Source of the DNA: CAVQCJ01 sp963711005
GTDB lineage: Bacteria; Actinomycetota; Actinomycetes; Prado026
Assembly (NCBI GenBank): GCA_963711005.1
Contig: CAVQCJ010000002.1
Span: 124,001 to 188,000 of the forward strand
Length of the DNA: 64,000 nucleotides
Direction: 5' to 3'
In this document: piece by piece, positions 1 to 6,932 of the stretch
How positions within the stretch are numbered: position 1 is the first letter of the stretch
Layout: every line of letters begins with the position of its first letter
Translations under genes and position numbers: made by a program
Notes under the pieces: generated by a model
Told to the model about the DNA's origin: nothing
Seen by the model: the letters and a program-made list of their open reading frames with translations, nothing else
Databases searched by the model: none

Positions 1-1968
1 GGCGAGCACTTCCTGGGCCTCGTTCAGGCCGCTTCGGGTGCCGCCGGGGAGATCGGTCTGCGTGACGTCGCCGGTGACCACCATCTTCGAGCTGAACCCG
101 AGTCTGGTCAGGAACATCTTCATCTGCTCGGGCGTCGTGTTCTGCGCCTCGTCAAGGATGATGAACGCGTCGTTGAGCGTGTTGTGGGTGACGAGGAAGT
201 CGTCGGTCACGTACAGCGAGTCCTGAGCTGCGACGGAGATGCACACGCAGTCGGCCTCGCCCGCGGGCTCGATGCTGTCGATCATGCGCATCGGCCGTCC
301 TCCGCCGTGCGCTTCGTAGACCTCCCGCTTGCGAGCCAGCCGGAACGGCGCCGTCCCTTCGGGCAGCCGGATCTCGATGACGTGCGCGTCGCTGCGGTGC
401 CACAAGGAACGTGCAGAGGTTCCCCCCGGAGTCCGCCCCGCGGCACGCCTCGTCCTCGTGTACGCCACACCGCCGAGGGAGCGCACGAGGTGGACGACAT
501 CGTCGCGCAACCGGTCCGAGCAGGTCGTGTACTGGATCCGGCAGGCCCGGCCGAGCTGTCGCACCAGGCCGCCGCCGGAGTCGAGCAGGCCCTGGAGCAG
601 CGCCAGCCGTACGTCGACCGAGTTGACGAGGTAGTCCATCGGCACGAACTTCGTCGTCGACCGCGCGCCTTCGAGTCCGAGGTCCCGGAGGTCCGCGGTC
701 ACCGGGTTCGCGACCGCTAGGCCCCGGCCCCCGTGCTGGTGCTGAAAGACGTCGTCGACCCTCGACTTGCGTCGCAGAGCGATCCCGGGGAGCGCCCGCT
801 CGAGCGCCACGGCGAGCTCAGGGTCGGCGGTCGCGTAGCTCGGTGTCGTGGAGAGGGTGCGGCAACCGTCACCGAGGAGTAGCCCGAGGGCGTACGCGTC
901 GATCGGGACCTCGCGCGGTTCCATCTCGACGGGCCGGACCAACGGCAGCTCGAAACGGCGGTAGTGCCCACGCCGCAGGTCGCCGATCATCTGCTGCGTC
1001 CGGAGGACGCGTCCGGGCCACCCACGCCGCCGGTCGTCGCGCGTGGTGACGAACCAGAGGTGCTCCCCGCACGCGAGAGTCGAGGCGCCGTCCTGGGTGG
1101 CCACCCGGTAGATCTCCTTGCGGCCCTGCGGGTAGACGCCGAGCACCGGAGTCGGCCGGCCGTCCGAGCCGACCACCAGGTCGCCGACCCGCAGCGAACC
1201 GATCGACCGGAAACCGGCGGGGGTGAGCACCGGAGTACCGACCGGTTGGGCACGGCCCCGCATGTATGCCAGGGGGGCCACCTCGATCGTCCCGGCGGCC
1301 ATCAGCCGCGGGATCGAGTCCGGGTCGATCATGTCGTGGAGCGCGTCGTACAGCGGCCGCAGGTACGGGTCGATCTTCTCGTAGAGCGTGCCCGGCAGGA
1401 AGCCGAGCCGCTCGCCGGCCTCGACCGCGGGACGGGTCAGGATGATCCGGCTGACCTGCTTGGACTGCAGCGCCTGCACCGCCTTGGCGACCGCGAGGTA
1501 CGTCTTGCCGGTGCCGGCCGGCCCGATGCCGAAGACGACGGTGTGCTGGTCGATCGCGTCGACGTACTTCTTCTGGTTGAGGGTCTTCGGGCGGATCGTC
1601 CGGCCGCGGTTGCTGAGGATGTTGAACGTCAGGACGTCGGCCGGGGTCGCGGCGAAGCCGCTGCTGCGCAGCATCGTGACACTGCGCTCGATCGCCTCGG
1701 CCGTCAGCGGCTGACCGGTGCGCAGCACGATCACCAGCTCGTCGATCAGGCGCTCGACGAGGGCCACCTCGGCCGCATCGCCGGTCACCGTGATCTCGTT
1801 GCCCCGGACGTGGATGGCGGTGGCGCCGAAGGCCCGCTCGACCACGCGCAGGAATTCGTCCCGGGCGCCCAGCAGCCCCACCATCGGTACCGCTGCGGGC
1901 ACCACGATCTTGTGCTCGGTGGCGGCCGTCCCGGGGACGTCCGGCGTGGTCTGCGACATCGCACCCAT
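1..1968 (-). CDS. phoH: PhoH-like ATPase, interrupted by an intein (3' end outside window)
   Basis: PhoH/YbeZ-family cytoplasmic P-loop ATPase, linked to RNA metabolism and usually followed by ybeY. The N-extein is 239 residues, with Walker A GPAGTGKT at residues 149-156 and the family segment ending YMRGR. A 357-residue intein follows (residues 240-596), after which PhoH resumes with TLNDAFIILDEAQN, the Walker B region; 60 C-extein residues lie in the window. ATG 1968 sits 1 nt after the TAG of the serine hydrolase gene, so the two are probably co-transcribed; an in-frame ATG at 1959 is an alternative start. Function depends on protein splicing, because the intein splits the ATPase just before Walker B. 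Confidence 0.93.
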   Translation of the reverse strand, partial: MGAMSQTTPDVPGTAATEHKIVVPAAVPMVGLLGARDEFLRVVERAFGATAIHVRGNEITVTGDAAEVALVERLIDELVIVLRTGQPLTAEAIERSVTMLRSSGFAATPADVLTFNILSNRGRTIRPKTLNQKKYVDAIDQHTVVFGIGPAGTGKTYLAVAKAVQALQSKQVSRIILTRPAVEAGERLGFLPGTLYEKIDPYLRPLYDALHDMIDPDSIPRLMAAGTIEVAPLAYMRGRAQPVGTPVLTPAGFRSIGSLRVGDLVVGSDGRPTPVLGVYPQGRKEIYRVATQDGASTLACGEHLWFVTTRDDRRRGWPGRVLRTQQMIGDLRRGHYRRFELPLVRPVEMEPREVPIDAYALGLLLGDGCRTLSTTPSYATADPELAVALERALPGIALRRKSRVDDVFQHQHGGRGLAVANPVTADLRDLGLEGARSTTKFVPMDYLVNSVDVRLALLQGLLDSGGGLVRQLGRACRIQYTTCSDRLRDDVVHLVRSLGGVAYTRTRRAAGRTPGGTSARSLWHRSDAHVIEIRLPEGTAPFRLARKREVYEAHGGGRPMRMIDSIEPAGEADCVCISVAAQDSLYVTDDFLVTHNTLNDAFIILDEAQNTTPEQMKMFLTRLGFSSKMVVTGDVTQTDLPGGTRSGLNEAQEVLA
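181..1251 (-). other. In-frame intein within PhoH, class 3 type, with LAGLIDADG endonuclease domain
   Basis: The insertion is 357 codons between PhoH residues MRGR and TLND. Block A starts Ala-Gln-Pro-Val-Gly-Thr, so residue 1 is Ala rather than Cys or Ser. Block B has His64 and Trp66 (GEHLW). Block F has Cys337 (DCVCISV), and the C-terminus is Thr355-His356-Asn357 followed by +1 Thr. Trp at B:12, Cys at F:4 and Thr at G:5 together form the WCT signature of class 3 inteins, which use the block F Cys as first nucleophile. The central region carries LAGLIDADG-type helices at about residues 121-129 (ALGLLLGDG) and 219-227 (LQGLLDSGG). In the second, the usual catalytic acid position is Gly, so endonuclease activity may be lost. 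Boundaries follow from the uninterrupted PhoH family sequence. Confidence 0.92.
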
Positions 1969-1969
1969 G

Positions 1970-3328
1970 CTACGGGGCGGGGTCGGCGCGGGGCGCCCCG
2001 AATACCCGAGCGTCCCGGGTGAAGCCGTAGGTCGCCCAGTGCATCCGCACCACGGCACCGGAGCCGTCCCGGACGACCCGCAGCAGCTCCCCGGCCTCGC
2101 GGCCGGACACCGTCCGCCACCGGTCGTCGCCCTCGGGGGCGAAGACGGCCGGCGGCCGGTGCTCGGGCGAGCCGACGACCCGGGCCTCGAGGTGTCCGCC
2201 GTGCCACCCGAACACGAACTCGGTGCCCTCGGACCACCACCGGCCGAGCAGCGGCGCGGCGGCCTCGTCGACGGCCGGCCCCGGCGCCCACGGCTCGGGG
2301 TCGGGCGGCTCGGCGGTGAGGACCACGTCGACGAGCCCGGCGGCGAGCGCGCCCGGCTGCGCCCCCGAGGTGGCGTTCACCAGCGCCACGGCGCCGACCC
2401 GGTCCTGCCGGCGCACCCACATCGCGGCCACGAACCCGGGCATCGCTCCCTCGTGGCCGGCCAGCACCCGGTCACCGTCGCGCATCAGCATCAGCCCCAG
2501 CCCCCACCCCAGGGTCCAGGCGTCCACGTCCCACATGACGTGCGGCTGGCACATCTCCTCGACGGTGTCGGCGGCCAGCACCTCCGGCACGGGGTCGGCC
2601 CAGAATGCCGCCCAGCGACCCAGGTCGGCGGCGGTGGACCACAGCTGCGCCGCCGGCCCGAGTCCGGCGACGGGGAGGTCTGGCTCGCGGCGCAGCAGGT
2701 CGGCGTACGGGTCGGTGAGGTACCCGACCGCACGCGGCGCGGTCGGCGCCACGGTGGTCCTGGTCATCCCGAGCGGGTCCAGGACGCGGGCCTGCAGGGC
2801 CTGCTCCCAGCTCCGGCGGTCCAGCCGGGCCGCCAGCTCGCCGAGCAGCGCGTAGGCGAGGTTCGAGTAGTGCCAGCGACGGTACGGCGCCGACACCGAC
2901 TCGGCCTCCTCCAGGCCGGCCACGAGCTCAGCGGGGTCCGGCGGCTGCAATGTCCACCAGACGTCGCCGACCGGCTCGCGCTGGAGGCCGGACAGGTGGG
3001 TGAGCAGCTGGCGGACGGTGACCGCCCCGTGGCGGCTGCCGGGCAGGTGGATGCCCAGCGGGTCGTCCAGACGCAGCCGTCCCTCGTCGCGCAGCGCCAG
3101 CACCAGGGCAGCCGTGAAGGTCTTGGTGATCGAGCCGATCCGGTACTGCAGGTCCGGACCCGCCGCGGTGCCGTCGTCGGCATCCGCCAGGCCGACGCCG
3201 TGCGCGAAGACCTGCTCGCCGTCGCGCACCACCGCGCCGACCACCGACGCGGCCCGCCAGTCGCGCTGGCTGACCGCCACCCGGCGGCGCAGCTCGGTGA
3301 CGGTGGTGCCGAGCAGGGGTGCCGTCAC
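1970..3328 (-). CDS. Serine hydrolase of the beta-lactamase / penicillin-binding protein family
   Basis: A 452-residue protein of the class C beta-lactamase-like serine hydrolase family. The catalytic Ser-x-x-Lys is in GSITKTF (about residues 66-72) and the Tyr-x-Asn motif is in HYSNLAY. There is no clear signal peptide, so a cytoplasmic esterase or peptidase role is as likely as beta-lactam hydrolysis; the substrate is unknown. The GTG start overlaps the TGA of the HIT gene (GTGA), and the stop is 1 nt before the phoH ATG, giving a tightly coupled HIT-hydrolase-phoH unit. HIT and phoH are often close neighbours in actinobacteria, so this gene looks like an insertion into a conserved pair. 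The C-terminal 120 residues resemble an accessory beta domain without recognisable motifs. Confidence 0.88.
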   Translation of the reverse strand: MTAPLLGTTVTELRRRVAVSQRDWRAASVVGAVVRDGEQVFAHGVGLADADDGTAAGPDLQYRIGSITKTFTAALVLALRDEGRLRLDDPLGIHLPGSRHGAVTVRQLLTHLSGLQREPVGDVWWTLQPPDPAELVAGLEEAESVSAPYRRWHYSNLAYALLGELAARLDRRSWEQALQARVLDPLGMTRTTVAPTAPRAVGYLTDPYADLLRREPDLPVAGLGPAAQLWSTAADLGRWAAFWADPVPEVLAADTVEEMCQPHVMWDVDAWTLGWGLGLMLMRDGDRVLAGHEGAMPGFVAAMWVRRQDRVGAVALVNATSGAQPGALAAGLVDVVLTAEPPDPEPWAPGPAVDEAAAPLLGRWWSEGTEFVFGWHGGHLEARVVGSPEHRPPAVFAPEGDDRWRTVSGREAGELLRVVRDGSGAVVRMHWATYGFTRDARVFGAPRADPAP

Positions 3329-3714
3329 CCTGGCGGCCAGGTCATCGGGCGACCGCCGAGCACGTGCGCGTGCACGTGCTCGACCGTCTGGCCGCCCTCC
3401 CGACCGGTGTTCAGCACGATCCGGTACCCGGTCGCCGCCGCCCCTTCGAGCACTGCGACCGCGGTCGCCTCGGCGAGCAGGACGGCCGCGAGCCCGGGGT
3501 CGGCGGCAGCCAGGGCCGCGGCGTCGGGGTAGTGGTCGCGCGTCACGACGAGCACGTGCGTCGGTGCCTGCGGGTCGATGTCCCGGAATGCGACCGTCCG
3601 GTCGGACTCGCGGACGACGTCGGCGGGGATCGAACCGGCCACGATCCGGCAGAACAGACAGTCTGCGACAGCGATGCGCGCGCCCGGCTCGCCTTCCGGG
3701 CTGATGGCCTCCAT
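3325..3714 (-). CDS. HIT-family nucleotide-binding hydrolase
   Basis: 129 residues, the usual length for HINT/HIT proteins, which hydrolyse phosphoramidate or adenylated nucleotides in the cytoplasm. The N-terminal CLFCRIVAGSIPADVV and the C-terminal histidine triad HVHAHVLGG are diagnostic. The start is ATG 3714: a -10-like TACTCT (3721-3726) ends exactly 6 nt upstream, which suggests a leaderless transcript beginning at the start codon. The gene overlaps the downstream serine hydrolase by 4 nt and probably heads the operon running into phoH. Confidence 0.92.
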   Translation of the reverse strand: MEAISPEGEPGARIAVADCLFCRIVAGSIPADVVRESDRTVAFRDIDPQAPTHVLVVTRDHYPDAAALAAADPGLAAVLLAEATAVAVLEGAAATGYRIVLNTGREGGQTVEHVHAHVLGGRPMTWPPG

Positions 3715-3720
3715 GCGGGC

Positions 3721-3726
3721 AGAGTA
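3721..3726 (-). promoter_or_regulatory. Putative -10 element (TACTCT) of leaderless HIT-phoH operon
   Basis: TACTCT on the minus strand is followed by six bases (GCCCGC) and then the HIT ATG. That spacing puts +1 on the A of the start codon. No convincing -35 box is visible. Confidence 0.5.
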
Positions 3727-3834
3727 GCGACCGGGCACGGTCAACCGGCCGGGCCCGGTCGGCGTCGTACGGGTATGCAGGCCGGCATCGCGCGGACCCC
3801 TGGCCCCGGAAGGGTCGCCGGGTGGGAGGTCGGC

Positions 3835-4353
3835 ATGGAGGGGTCGGACGACCCGAGGACCTGGGACGCCGACCAGGCGGTCACGGTCCTGCACGCCGCG
3901 CACTACCGGTCGCTGGTACGGATGGCGGCCCTGCTGCTGCGGCGCACCGACCTCGCCGAGGAAGTCGTCCAGGACGCGTTCGTCGGGCTGCACCGCCGGT
4001 GGGGGCGGCTGCGCGACCCCGAGCGCGCGGTGGCCTACCTGCGCCAGTCGACCGTGAACGGGGCCCGCTCCGCCGCCCGGCGCGCCGCCACCGCGACCCG
4101 GAACCAGCCGTTGCTGGCCGCCGACGCGCGCTCGGTCCCGGACCCGGCCGGCGCCGTGGCCGACCGCTCCGCGGTCATGGGGGCGCTGTCTTCGTTGCCC
4201 GACCGGCAGCGCGAGGTGCTCGTGCTGCGCTACTACGCGGACCTGTCCGAGGCCGCGATCGCCGACGCCCTGGGGATCAGCCCGGGAACCGTCAAGGCCC
4301 ATGCTTCGCGCGGCCTGGCCGCGCTCCGCCCGACGCTGGAGCAGGTGCGATGA
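3835..4353 (+). CDS. SigE-family ECF RNA polymerase sigma factor
   Basis: A 172-residue group 4 sigma factor. Region 2 lies at about residues 15-80 (HYRSLVRMAALLLRR, then EEVVQDAFVGLHRRW) and region 4 at about 110-165 (LSSLPDRQREVLVLRYYADLS followed by the helix-turn-helix of IADALGISPGTVKAHASRGL). It resembles the actinobacterial SigE-like ECF group. ATG 3835 has a GGGAGG ribosome-binding site a few bases upstream. The stop overlaps the next ATG (ATGA), so sigma and membrane protein are translationally coupled; the partner probably acts as its membrane-linked regulator. Confidence 0.9.
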   Translation: MEGSDDPRTWDADQAVTVLHAAHYRSLVRMAALLLRRTDLAEEVVQDAFVGLHRRWGRLRDPERAVAYLRQSTVNGARSAARRAATATRNQPLLAADARSVPDPAGAVADRSAVMGALSSLPDRQREVLVLRYYADLSEAAIADALGISPGTVKAHASRGLAALRPTLEQVR

Positions 4354-5372
4354 ACACCGGACCGATCGACACCGGACCGATCGACGACGGGACCGACCCC
4401 GAGGACGTGGCCGGCCGCCGGCTGAGCCAGGTGCTCGGGGGCGTCGCCGACACGGTGCAGCCCGCCGACGGCTCGCTCGACCGGGTGCTCACCCGGGCGC
4501 ACCAGCGGTCGGTGTGGTCGTGGGGCACGCCGATGCTCGCGGCCGCTGCAGCCGTGCTGGCCGTCGCGGGCGTCGCCGTCTACGCAGGCACCCGGGGTCA
4601 CGACACCGCCCACGTGGGCGGCCCGTCCCCCACCGGCTCGTCGGCGCCCACCGAGCCCTCGGTGTCGGCCTCGGCGACGACGTCCAACCACTCGTCGCCG
4701 ACGACCGGCACCGGCCCGCTGCACGCGCTGCCGGTCTACTACGCGGCCGAGTTCAACGGGCAGGCGCGGCTGTACCGAGAGTTCCACCCGGTGCGCACGT
4801 CGACGCCGGCGCCGGCCGCGATCGACCAGCTGCTGACCGTCAAACCGACCGACCCCGACTACGAGTCGCTGTGGCCGGCCACGACGACGCTGGTCTCGTA
4901 CCAGCGGTCCGGCACGCTCGCGTCGGTGAGGCTGTCGAACGGACCGGCCCGGTTCCCGATCGCGGCTTTCCAGCAGATCGTCTACACGGTCACGGCCGCC
5001 GACTCGGCGGTGCACTCGGTGCAGATCTCCTACGGCACGGTCACCCAGAACCCGATGGGGCGCGGCGCGTCGATCGCGACGATCGCCCCGGTCTGGCTGC
5101 TGGCGCCGACCCAGGGCGCGACGGTCACGTCGCCGGTGACGCTCTCGGGCATGGCCGGGGTCTTCGAGGCGACCGTGAACTGGGAGGTGGACACCGCCGA
5201 CGGGACGCCGGTGCAGTCCGGCTCGGCGATGACCCCCGAGGCGTTCAAGATGGGTCCGTGGTCGACGCAGGTGACCCTGCCGGCCGGCTCCTACGTCGCG
5301 AAGGCGTTCGAGATCTCGGCGAAGGACGGCCTCTGGACCTGGGTGGACAGCAAGGCGTTCACCGTCCAGTAA
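4350..5372 (+). CDS. Membrane-anchored GerMN / Gmad2 domain protein, partner of the ECF sigma factor
   Basis: 340 residues. A short cytoplasmic N-terminus (about 1-50) precedes one transmembrane helix (PMLAAAAAVLAVAGVAVYAG, about 56-75). A Ser/Thr/Pro-rich linker follows, then a GerMN-like domain (from LPVYYAAEFNGQARLYREF) and a C-terminal Gmad2 immunoglobulin-like domain (from WLLAPTQGATVTSPVTLSG to the end). GerMN and Gmad2 were named from spore-germination proteins but are common in cell-envelope proteins of non-spore formers. Overlap with the sigma gene suggests the cytoplasmic tail senses or holds the sigma factor; no ZAS zinc motif is present in it. The exported domains presumably bind wall or peptide ligands. 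Confidence 0.82.
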   Translation: MNTGPIDTGPIDDGTDPEDVAGRRLSQVLGGVADTVQPADGSLDRVLTRAHQRSVWSWGTPMLAAAAAVLAVAGVAVYAGTRGHDTAHVGGPSPTGSSAPTEPSVSASATTSNHSSPTTGTGPLHALPVYYAAEFNGQARLYREFHPVRTSTPAPAAIDQLLTVKPTDPDYESLWPATTTLVSYQRSGTLASVRLSNGPARFPIAAFQQIVYTVTAADSAVHSVQISYGTVTQNPMGRGASIATIAPVWLLAPTQGATVTSPVTLSGMAGVFEATVNWEVDTADGTPVQSGSAMTPEAFKMGPWSTQVTLPAGSYVAKAFEISAKDGLWTWVDSKAFTVQ

Positions 5373-5408
5373 TCCGGCCAGTACCGAGGCAGCACCGGCA
5401 CTGACCGC

Positions 5409-5894
5409 TCAGGCGGCCTGCGTCAACCGGGCGCGGACGGCCGCCCGGTCGACGCCGAACCGGTCGAGCAGCTCACCGGCCGGGTCGGGGGTCGCGCAGT
5501 CGAGCAGGGCCAGCAGCAGGTCCTGCGGCTCGATCCGGCCGGCCTTGCGCACGGTGGCCGACCGCACGGTGCGGCCGAGCGTGTCCTTCGCCGCCGCGGT
5601 GAACGGGACGCGACCCGATCCGAGCAGGCGCGGCGCGGGGCGGGCCGGCGGAGGAGGCTGGAAGCCGGTGACGTCGATGCCGACGGAGGCCAGCGCCTCC
5701 GCGTCCAGGGCGTCCAGCGCGGCGCGGGCGCCCGCGACATCGAGCCCGAGCTGTGCGGCGGCGACCCCCGCCGGGTCGTCGAGGAGCCCGAGCAGCAGGT
5801 GCTCGGTACCGACCCTGCGGTCGCCGCGGCGGCCGGCTTCGGTCACCGCATCGGTCACCGCGGTCCGGGTGCTACGGGCGAAGCGTTCGAACAT
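5409..5894 (-). CDS. Clp N-terminal domain protein (stand-alone ClpC-N-like adaptor)
   Basis: 161 residues with the double Clp repeat: MFERFARSTRTAVTDAV, then GTEHLLLGLLDD near the N-terminus, and IEPQDLLLALLD in the second half. There is no AAA+ domain, so it is not a ClpA/ClpC unfoldase; stand-alone Clp-N proteins may bind substrates or compete with ClpC. It lies 6 nt after the small HTH gene and is surely co-transcribed with it, so it is expected to be controlled by the palindromic operators at 6119-6164. Confidence 0.88.
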   Translation of the reverse strand: MFERFARSTRTAVTDAVTEAGRRGDRRVGTEHLLLGLLDDPAGVAAAQLGLDVAGARAALDALDAEALASVGIDVTGFQPPPPARPAPRLLGSGRVPFTAAAKDTLGRTVRSATVRKAGRIEPQDLLLALLDCATPDPAGELLDRFGVDRAAVRARLTQAA

Positions 5895-5900
5895 GAGGGC

Positions 5901-6116
5901 TCACCTCTCGCCGGCGTGGCCGTGCTTCTTGTGGGCGGCCTGCCTGGACACGCCGAGGGCGTCGCCGATCTGCTCCCACGACCAGCCGCGCGCCCTGGCC
6001 GCGGCCACCTGGACCGCCTCCACCTGTTCGGCGAGCCGTTGCAGAGCCACGACCGCGCGCAGGCCGACCGCGGGGTCGTCCGACCGGATTGCCGTGGTCA
6101 GGGCCGGACCGCTCAT
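5901..6116 (-). CDS. Small helix-turn-helix regulator paired with the Clp-N protein
   Basis: 71 residues ending in a helix-turn-helix (ARGWSWEQIGDALGVSRQAAHKKHG, positions about 43-67). It is probably a DNA-binding repressor acting as a dimer. ATG 6116 lies 6 nt after a -10 hexamer TAGATT that sits inside a perfect 18-bp palindrome, so the message is probably leaderless and the gene probably autoregulated. The Clp-N gene follows directly. I recognise the pairing but no characterised homologue by name. Confidence 0.83.
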   Translation of the reverse strand: MSGPALTTAIRSDDPAVGLRAVVALQRLAEQVEAVQVAAARARGWSWEQIGDALGVSRQAAHKKHGHAGER

Positions 6117-6118
6117 GC

Positions 6119-6164
6119 TGTCAATCTAGATTGACACCACGAGGGCCGTCAACCTGCATTGACA
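6119..6164 (-). promoter_or_regulatory. Two tandem palindromic operators containing the HTH/Clp-N promoter
   Basis: Site 1, TGTCAATCTAGATTGACA at 6119-6136, is a perfect 18-bp palindrome. Site 2, CGTCAACCTGCATTGACA at 6147-6164, matches it at 14 of 18 positions, 28 bp away. On the minus strand the -35 TTGACG (6147-6152) lies in site 2 and the -10 TAGATT (6123-6128) in site 1, with an 18-bp spacer. Binding at either site would block RNA polymerase. Confidence 0.75.
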
Positions 6165-6172
6165 GAGTGGAC

Positions 6173-6910
6173 CTACCGCCAGCGGTCGGAGGCGCTCAGC
6201 AGGACCGCTGCGGCCACCGTGCCGGCGGTCGACGTCCGCAGCACGGTCGGCCCGAGCCGCACGGCCGCGGCGCCGGCGGCCGCGAACGTCGCCAGCTCGT
6301 CGTCGGTCAGTCCCCCCTCGGGGCCGACCACGAGCACGATCTCCCCGGCGACCGGGACCGCGACGTCGGACAGCGCCGTCGCCGCCCCCTCGTGCAGGAC
6401 CAGGCCCAGCGCGGCCCCGGCCAGCAGGTCCGCCACGCGAGAGGTCCCGGCCGGCGGCTCGACCCGCGGCCACCAGGTCCGTCTCGACTGCTTGGCCGCC
6501 TCGCGCGCGGTCGACCGCCACCGCTCCAGCGCCTTGGCCCCGCGCTCGTCCCGCCAGCGAGTCACGCACCGGGCCGCCGCCCACGGGACGACGCGGTCCA
6601 CGCCGACCTCGGTGAGCGTCTCCACCGCCACCTCGCCCCGGTCGCCCTTGGGCAGGGCCTGCACGACGGTGACGCTCAACGCCGGCGGTGGCTGCTCGAC
6701 GCGCGCGATGACGTCGAGCACGAGGTGGTCCCGGCCGGCGCCGACCACGGTCGCGGTGACCGCGAGTCCGGACCCGTCGGTGAGCACGACGGTCTCGCCC
6801 GGCTCGATCCGCCGGACGGCGGCCGCGTGCCGACCCTCGGCGCCGCCCAGGACGACGCGGTCACCGGCGAGGAGCACGGCCCGCTCGGCGAAGAACAAGG
6901 GCGCGCTCAC
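6173..6910 (-). CDS. rsmE: 16S rRNA (uracil(1498)-N(3))-methyltransferase
   Basis: 245 residues, normal for RsmE, a SPOUT-fold enzyme that methylates U1498 of 16S rRNA using SAM. The N-terminal PUA-like part begins APLFFAERAVLLAGDRVVL; the C-terminal SAM-binding knot contains IVLVVGPEGGLTDDEL and RLGPTVLRTSTA. The start is GTG 6910, directly before the conserved N-terminus. It follows dnaJ by 22 nt, the common actinobacterial order hrcA-dnaJ-rsmE, and is likely part of the same operon. Confidence 0.94.
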   Translation of the reverse strand: MSAPLFFAERAVLLAGDRVVLGGAEGRHAAAVRRIEPGETVVLTDGSGLAVTATVVGAGRDHLVLDVIARVEQPPPALSVTVVQALPKGDRGEVAVETLTEVGVDRVVPWAAARCVTRWRDERGAKALERWRSTAREAAKQSRRTWWPRVEPPAGTSRVADLLAGAALGLVLHEGAATALSDVAVPVAGEIVLVVGPEGGLTDDELATFAAAGAAAVRLGPTVLRTSTAGTVAAAVLLSASDRWR

Positions 6911-6932
6911 CGCCGCTGCCGCCCGGCCCGCG

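Noticed and set aside
987..1253. Separate small gene inside phoH
   Set aside because: It is another frame of the intein; the in-frame reading joins both PhoH halves exactly.
964..3532. Long plus-strand frames over phoH and the serine hydrolase
   Set aside because: Shadows of strongly supported minus-strand genes; Arg/Pro/Gly/His-rich translations without family features.
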